This document shows, piece after piece, positions 61,562-64,000 of a DNA stretch of 64,000 nt. The stretch's first letter is position 1; each line of letters begins with the position of its first letter. A model generated the notes under the pieces. That model was not told the DNA's origin and searched no databases. It was given only the letters and a program-made list of their open reading frames with translations. A program made the translations under genes and the position numbers. This stretch comes from SB11 sp964584305 (GTDB taxonomy: Bacteria; Bacteroidota; Bacteroidia; UBA8524): contig CAZOZL010000004.1 of NCBI GenBank assembly GCA_964584305.1, positions 1 to 64,000 of the forward strand, in the 5' to 3' direction.

Positions 61562-61605
61562 CAAATATGCGTAGATAGTAGCCCTATTTATATGATAGCA
61601 ATCAA
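61562..61605 (-). promoter_or_regulatory. FNR/CRP-type box and promoter of ccoNOQP
   Basis: On the minus strand TTGAT-TGCT-ATCAT (61592-61605; 9 of 10 to TTGAT-N4-ATCAA) and CATATTTG (61562-61569; 7 of 8 to TAnnTTTG). The box centre is about 42-43 bases upstream of the expected start of transcription, the class II activator position. Confidence 0.65.
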
Positions 61606-61762
61606 GTGTGTTTATGACTTTTATCATGTTTTTAAATCTTGTAGAAATGGAGGCGAAAAATAAGAAACTAAAGATGACAATGAGCGTACTAAAGGCAAAC
61701 CCCTTCCAAATTAACTATTAGCATTACCAAATAAGTACCCTTCCCCATAAGGGGAAGCCAAA

Positions 61763-61862
61763 TTGTAACATAGGTGAAAACTTTATATATAGAATGGGCA
61801 TTCATGCCTATTTTCTCTAAAGGCTAAAAGCCAATAGCTGATAAACATACTGATATTCAGCC
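61763..61862 (+). repeat. Dispersed intergenic repeat copy
   Basis: Contains TATAGAATGGGCATTCATGC, AAAGGCTAAAAGCCAATAGC and ATACTGATATTCAG, shared with the copies at 35955 and 11101. A separate hairpin CTTCCCC / GGGGAAG lies just left at 61740-61757. Confidence 0.7.
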
Positions 61863-61869
61863 ACATACC

Positions 61870-62049
61870 CTACAAAGAACTTTCCTGTTCCTCACCCTCT
61901 TCATCAGTCTTCTCCTCATCAAACAATATTCTATAAGCTGGGGTTACTAAATCGTCGTTTTGTCCACTTTTCACACTCCAAAAAAATGCCCCTAAAAACA
62001 CTAAGGCTAATAGTAAACTGCACCCTAAAAGTATAAATATTACTGTCAT
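61870..62049 (-). CDS. ccoS: cbb3 oxidase maturation protein CcoS
   Basis: A 59-residue protein found by hand translation: MTVIFILLGCSLLLALVFLG is the membrane helix, followed by FFWSVKSGQNDDLVTPAYRI and an acidic tail. The motif FxWSVKSGQ-DD--TPxxR is the CcoS signature. It is needed for cofactor insertion into cbb3 oxidase. It starts 51 bases after the ccoI stop and is on the same strand, so both are probably in one operon. Confidence 0.92.
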   Translation of the reverse strand: MTVIFILLGCSLLLALVFLGAFFWSVKSGQNDDLVTPAYRILFDEEKTDEEGEEQESSL

Positions 62050-62100
62050 GTTTTTTGTGTTTACTTTTTATAAAAATACTTCTCTTTTTTACTTCTACTA

Positions 62101-64000
62101 TCAAAGTAGCTTTAATTTTTTAGCAAAAATGCTGGTAAGCCCAGTGGTAAAACCTACTACGGTTATGCTGCTTATAGGCATTAATATAGCCGCTGTTAGT
62201 GGTGATAATGTTCCCTGAACGGCAAAAAACAAGCCTACCGCATTATATATTAGTGATAAGCCAAAGCTACTTTTTATTACTTGCACACATTTTTTTGAAA
62301 ATTGCATAAAAACAGGCAGTGTTTCCAATTCCGAGGCATCTAATACCGCATCGCAAGCAGGGGTAAAATTGTTTACCTCGTCTGTTAGTGCTACGCCTGC
62401 ATCACTCTGTTTTAGTGCGCCTGCATCGTTTAACCCATCGCCAATCATCATTACATTTTTGGTATTGTTTTGCAGGTTTTTTATAAAATTTAGTTTTTGC
62501 TGGGGCTTACAGTTAAAATGTATATTTTTTTTCTCAAACCATTGTTGTAAAGCAGTTTGCTCGCCATTATTATCACCAGAAAGTACATGAAGGGTATAAT
62601 CGTCTCTTAAATTTTGGGTTAATTTGTTTACTCCCTTTCTATACTTATTTGTAAAAGCAAAATAGCCCTTCAGCTCATTATTAATACTCACAAACACTTG
62701 GGTAATGGGGGTATCAAAACCTGATGCGCCGATAGTGCTGGCAATTCCCACAAACTCATTACTACCTACTTGTATTTTGTTTCCTTGTATATCCCCTTCA
62801 ATTCCCTTTCCTGAAACCTCCTTGCAGCTATTGCTCTCTATTTTTGGATTTAGGCTTAAATGTTCATAGATGCTTCTGCTTAGTGGGTGCGAACTATTTT
62901 TTACGGTTGCTGCCACCCATATTTTTTCTTCATCAGTAAGTAGTCCTGTAAAAATAATCTCTTGGCTATTGTTTTGGGTGAGTGTGCCTGTTTTATCAAA
63001 CACAATCTGGTTTATTTGTGCCATTTGCTCTACTACATTGGCATTTTTAAGGTACATTTTGTTTTTACCAAAAATACGCAGTGCATTGCCCAATGTAAAG
63101 GGTGTAGAAAGTGCTAATGCACAAGGGCAAGCCACAATAAGTATAGCCGTAAATGCTCCCCATGCTTTGGTAGCATCGCCCATAAACAGCCAAAAAATAG
63201 CAGTACTTGTGGCTAAACTTAGCAAGGCAATAGTAAAATATTTACTTACCCTGTCAGAAAAACTGACCAAGCGGCTTTCCTCTTTTTTATTAAAAGCCTC
63301 ATTGTTCCACAACTGGGTAAGATAGCTTTGCGATACCTCTTTCACTACTTCTACCTCAATAGCAGCACCTAATTGCCTGCCACCTGCATATACCATCTCG
63401 CCCAATGTTTTATCAACGGGGCGGGTTTCTCCCGTAACAAAACTGTAATCTATATTAGAGTTTCCACGCATCAAAATTCCATCGGCGGGTATCAACTCAT
63501 TATGACGGATAAGTAAGCGGTTGCCTTTTTTTATTTGCCCTGCGGGCATAATTCGCTCTTTACCATTAACAATAATTGTAACAGCCAAAGGGAAATACGA
63601 TTTATAATCACGCTCGAAAGAAAGAAAATTATAGGTGCGAGTTTGAAACCATTTACCTACTAATAAGAAGAAGATTAACCCTGCTAAAGTATCAAAATAT
63701 CCTGCCCCTACTTGGGCTATTATTTCATATAAACTTCTGCCTGCTAAAGTTATAATTCCTAATGCCAAGGGTACATCAATATTTATATATTGCTGGCGTA
63801 TGCTTTGCCAAGCCGAAGTAATATATCCCCAACCGCTATACAACAATACTGGGATTGAAAGGGCTATATTTAATATGCTAAATAGTAATGGAAAGTTTTG
63901 GCGTGAATAAGCATCAAACCCAAAATATTCGGGAAAGCTAAGTAGCATTATGTTTCCGAAGCAAAAACCCGCTACGGCTATTTTTTTGATAAGCGCATTT
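62101..64000 (-). CDS. ccoI: Copper-exporting P-type ATPase CcoI/FixI (N-terminus outside window)
   Basis: P1B-type ATPase that supplies copper for cbb3 oxidase. The frame is open to the window edge: NALIKKIAVAGFCFGNIMLL precedes the first Met shown (63948), so the start lies beyond 64000 and the N-terminal metal-binding domain is missing here. Visible parts: helices, the actuator region (ADGILMRGNSNIDYSFVTGE), the transport motif VACPCALALSTP, the phosphorylation site VFDKTGTLTQ, the ATP domain (SSHPLSRSI) and the hinge MMIGDGLNDAGAL. All key residues are present. Confidence 0.95.
   Translation of the reverse strand, partial: NALIKKIAVAGFCFGNIMLLSFPEYFGFDAYSRQNFPLLFSILNIALSIPVLLYSGWGYITSAWQSIRQQYINIDVPLALGIITLAGRSLYEIIAQVGAGYFDTLAGLIFFLLVGKWFQTRTYNFLSFERDYKSYFPLAVTIIVNGKERIMPAGQIKKGNRLLIRHNELIPADGILMRGNSNIDYSFVTGETRPVDKTLGEMVYAGGRQLGAAIEVEVVKEVSQSYLTQLWNNEAFNKKEESRLVSFSDRVSKYFTIALLSLATSTAIFWLFMGDATKAWGAFTAILIVACPCALALSTPFTLGNALRIFGKNKMYLKNANVVEQMAQINQIVFDKTGTLTQNNSQEIIFTGLLTDEEKIWVAATVKNSSHPLSRSIYEHLSLNPKIESNSCKEVSGKGIEGDIQGNKIQVGSNEFVGIASTIGASGFDTPITQVFVSINNELKGYFAFTNKYRKGVNKLTQNLRDDYTLHVLSGDNNGEQTALQQWFEKKNIHFNCKPQQKLNFIKNLQNNTKNVMMIGDGLNDAGALKQSDAGVALTDEVNNFTPACDAVLDASELETLPVFMQFSKKCVQVIKSSFGLSLIYNAVGLFFAVQGTLSPLTAAILMPISSITVVGFTTGLTSIFAKKLKLL

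Overview
The window comes from an AT-rich Bacteroidota chromosome. Signs of this are type IX secretion C-terminal domains (type A sorting domain and CHU_C-like), lipoproteins and PorT-like barrels typical of the phylum, a fused CcoN-CcoO cytochrome oxidase subunit, a tiny bTHX ribosomal protein, a short ProS, a tRNA gene without encoded CCA, and promoters of the TAnnTTTG type. A genus cannot be fixed from the sequence alone.

Positions 1-8663 are accessory. Running away from the 3' end of mnmE there is a zinc-ribbon/HTH protein, a tyrosine recombinase, an unknown protein, an excisionase-like HTH protein, a small ORF, a RecA-fold ATPase, a TOPRIM primase-like protein, a winged-helix protein, a cargo lipoprotein between direct repeats, and a type I restriction-modification methylase (hsdM) cut by the window edge. 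I read this as an integrative element, satellite-like in gene content, inserted at the 3' end of mnmE. It has iteron-like TTGCAAAC repeats between its ATPase and primase genes.

Positions 8664-26628 are mostly core: mnmE, two unknown genes, a stand-alone PD-(D/E)XK protein, the fluoride channel crcB, a flippase-like membrane protein, an esterase, a CHU_C protein, msrA, fabI, bTHX, a PAP2/GT39/GT2 operon, a START-like protein, an LptF/G permease and a GT4. Positions 26860-28847 hold a compact operon (thioredoxin-like, secreted protein, DUF2024-like, Cys-rich MarR) behind two perfect palindromes, which looks like a self-contained redox or metal response unit.

Positions 30877-34510 hold an ECF sigma factor, a protein joining a cytosolic/inner-membrane N-terminus to an outer-membrane barrel (like the dual membrane-spanning anti-sigma factors of Bacteroides), and a T9SS cargo protein in one operon. 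Next come DUF2911, purM, a NfeD/flotillin pair, a FadL-like barrel, a low-complexity lipoprotein, proS, a CAU tRNA, a cytochrome c lipoprotein and Ppx. Positions 46571-53358 are an envelope operon (flippase, dut, nucleotidyltransferase, TPR lipoprotein, DUF4292, EnvC-like).

Positions 55478-64000 are the cbb3 oxidase locus: ccoI, ccoS, ccoNO, ccoQ, ccoP, ccoG, ccoH and a SafE-like protein. An FNR/CRP-type box lies upstream of ccoNO. A family of intergenic repeats with a palindromic core and, in one copy, 16-bp terminal inverted repeats is scattered through the right-hand 50 kb.
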